Shown here: positions 4,754 through 5,697 of the stretch, in pieces
Layout of the letters: each line of letters starts with the position of its first letter
Numbering within the stretch: the stretch's first letter is position 1
Assembly (NCBI GenBank): GCA_964370795.1
Contig: CAYJME010000212.1
Span: 1 to 5,697 of the forward strand
From: JAHFOW01 sp964370795
Lineage (GTDB): Bacteria; Planctomycetota; Brocadiia; Brocadiales; Brocadiaceae
Length of the DNA: 5,697 bases
Direction: 5' to 3'
Program-made: the position numbers and the translations under genes
The notes under the pieces: generated by a model
Told to the model about the DNA's origin: nothing
Database searches by the model: none
The model's input: the letters and a program-made list of their open reading frames with translations, nothing else

Positions 4754-5697
4754 CTATTGGGCAAAATTCGCCATCAGCTTATCGAGCGTTACGGCTGCGG
4801 GTCGCAATTCCTCTGGCTTGAGCCGGTTAAGCGGTGTCTCAACCAAATTATGGCCGTCGAACAGCGTCGGCGCCTCTGTCTCGATATAGAAAATCCCGGT
4901 CAGCAGCCAGTGATTGCGCTCCGCCTCTTCAATGACCCGGTACGCATCATAAATGTTGCAGGGATCATATTCTTTTTCCAGCTTTTTCAGCACCAAAGTC
5001 GCGCCGTCGTGCAGCGTCACTTCCTGAGTGGTGCCATCTTCGTAATCCTCGATGTAAATCTCGTCCCGCGGCGCAACATAGGAGATATCGTGCAATGGCG
5101 ATTCGTGCGCCTTGCCCCAGGTATAAGAGTGGAATGAATCTTCCTTGTTGTGAAAAGTCACACACGGGCTGATGATATCGATCACTGCAATGCCGTTGTG
5201 GCTGAAGGCTGCCTTGAGGATTTCCTTCACCTGTTTCGGGTCGCCGGCAAAGGAGCGGGCTACGAACGTTGCGCTGGATGCCAGCGCCTCCATGCAGATA
5301 TCAATCGGGCCAAAGACATTGCGTCCCTGGCGTTTGAGTTCCAGACCTTTTTCGGCAGTGGCTGAGAACTGGCCTTTAGTCAGACCTTACACCCCGTTAT
5401 TTTCGACGATGTAAACCATCGGCACGTTGCGTCGTACCATGTGTTTGAACCCGCCCATGCCAATGCTGGCGGTATCACCGTCGCCGCTGACTCCGATGGC
5501 CTTCAAAGTCACATCGCCAAACATAGCACCGGTCGCCAATGCCGCCATGCGGCCGTGCAACCCGTTGAAACCAAAGGAACGGTTCAGGAAGTAGGTCGGG
5601 CTTTTACTCGAGCAGCCGATACCGCTGAATTTCACCACATTTTCCGGGACTATGTTCAGTTCGTACAGTGCTGCCACGATCTGACTGGAGATCGAAT
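4754..5697 (-). pseudogene. korB: 2-oxoacid:ferredoxin oxidoreductase beta subunit, 5' partial, one in-frame TAA
   Basis: The TPP-binding beta subunit of a ferredoxin-dependent 2-oxoacid oxidoreductase (2-oxoglutarate/KorB-like), which with an alpha subunit converts a 2-oxoacid and CoA to acyl-CoA, CO2 and reduced ferredoxin in the cytosol. The visible 313 codons include SGIGCSSKSPTYFLNRSFGFNGLHGR, the TPP/Mg motif GDGD...NN (GVSGDGDTASIG to VENNGV), GLTKGQFSATAEKG and a C-terminal domain ending NRLKPEELRPAAVTLDKLMANFAQ with a TAG stop. The first residues, including the expected WCPGCG iron-sulfur segment, lie beyond the right edge; the GTG at 5677 is internal. TAA at 5389-5387 interrupts the frame exactly where the family reads NNGVYGLTKGQ, replacing the Tyr just after the TPP motif. 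The rest of the frame is intact, so the break is recent, an error, or read through. The alpha subunit would normally be just upstream, outside the window. Exact substrate is uncertain. Confidence 0.88.
5387..5389 (-). other. In-frame TAA in the oxidoreductase at a family Tyr position
   Basis: Minus-strand codons AAT AAC GGG GTG TAA GGT CTG ACT AAA GGC CAG give NNGV-stop-GLTKGQ. TAT or TAC (Tyr) is expected, one third-position change away. Confidence 0.9.

Noticed and set aside
4357..4821. Open frames through the 4560-4740 repeats, with Arg/Gly/Ser-rich repeated peptides such as RQAQGT and STGSG
   Set aside because: They are translations of the 19-bp palindromic elements in several frames and strands, and overlap the sulfurtransferase, the terminator and the oxidoreductase end.
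4754..5137. 126-aa plus-strand frame over the oxidoreductase gene
   Set aside because: It is a shadow of the conserved korB frame on the minus strand.
2803..5389. Genome-wide reassignment of TAA to Tyr
   Set aside because: The sulfurtransferase ends in TAA at the expected family C-terminus with a terminator right behind it, so TAA is read as stop there.

Overview
The window looks like a piece of a bacterial chromosome, most likely from a free-living anaerobic or facultative lineage; Chloroflexota (Anaerolineae-like) is my best guess. That guess rests on the style of the genes (GNAT protein, two-domain sulfurtransferase, ferredoxin-dependent 2-oxoacid oxidoreductase, Thr/Pro-rich lipoproteins) and on a cluster of CCCTGAGCTTGTCGAAGGG elements, which I recall as abundant in such genomes. 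It is not proven. Nothing suggests a phage, a plasmid origin, a CRISPR array, or tRNA or rRNA genes.

Layout. (1) 1-886, plus strand: the C-terminal three quarters of a GNAT-fold acetyltransferase-like protein, cut by the left edge. (2) 887-960: a short convergent intergenic region with a hairpin. (3) 961-3532, minus strand: an AT-richer block of lineage-specific envelope genes. In transcription order it holds lipoprotein gene B (3435-2374, broken by one in-frame TAA), a small membrane-anchored protein (2359-2096) and intact lipoprotein gene A (2025-961). A and B share an almost identical head of about 178 bp (5' leader, ribosome binding site and first ~28 codons) and related signal peptides and linkers, but their mature domains look unrelated. 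(4) 3533-3614: a divergent intergenic region with a consensus TATAAT. (5) 3615-4484, plus strand: a complete rhodanese-type sulfurtransferase of the 3-mercaptopyruvate/thiosulfate class. (6) 4485-4753: a two-way terminator, then five copies of a 19-bp imperfect palindrome, the last three with a 47-48 bp period. (7) 4754-5697, minus strand: the beta (TPP-binding) subunit of a 2-oxoacid:ferredoxin oxidoreductase, cut by the right edge and interrupted by one in-frame TAA at a position where the family normally has Tyr.

The sulfurtransferase, GNAT protein and oxidoreductase are unrelated housekeeping-type genes. The minus-strand lipoprotein block looks like an inserted or locally expanded accessory module. 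The two most notable signals are the conserved-head/divergent-body lipoprotein pair and the two independent single TAA interruptions in otherwise open reading frames. The sulfurtransferase ends normally at TAA just before a terminator, so a general reassignment of TAA is unlikely. Decay, sequencing or assembly error, or local readthrough remain possible.
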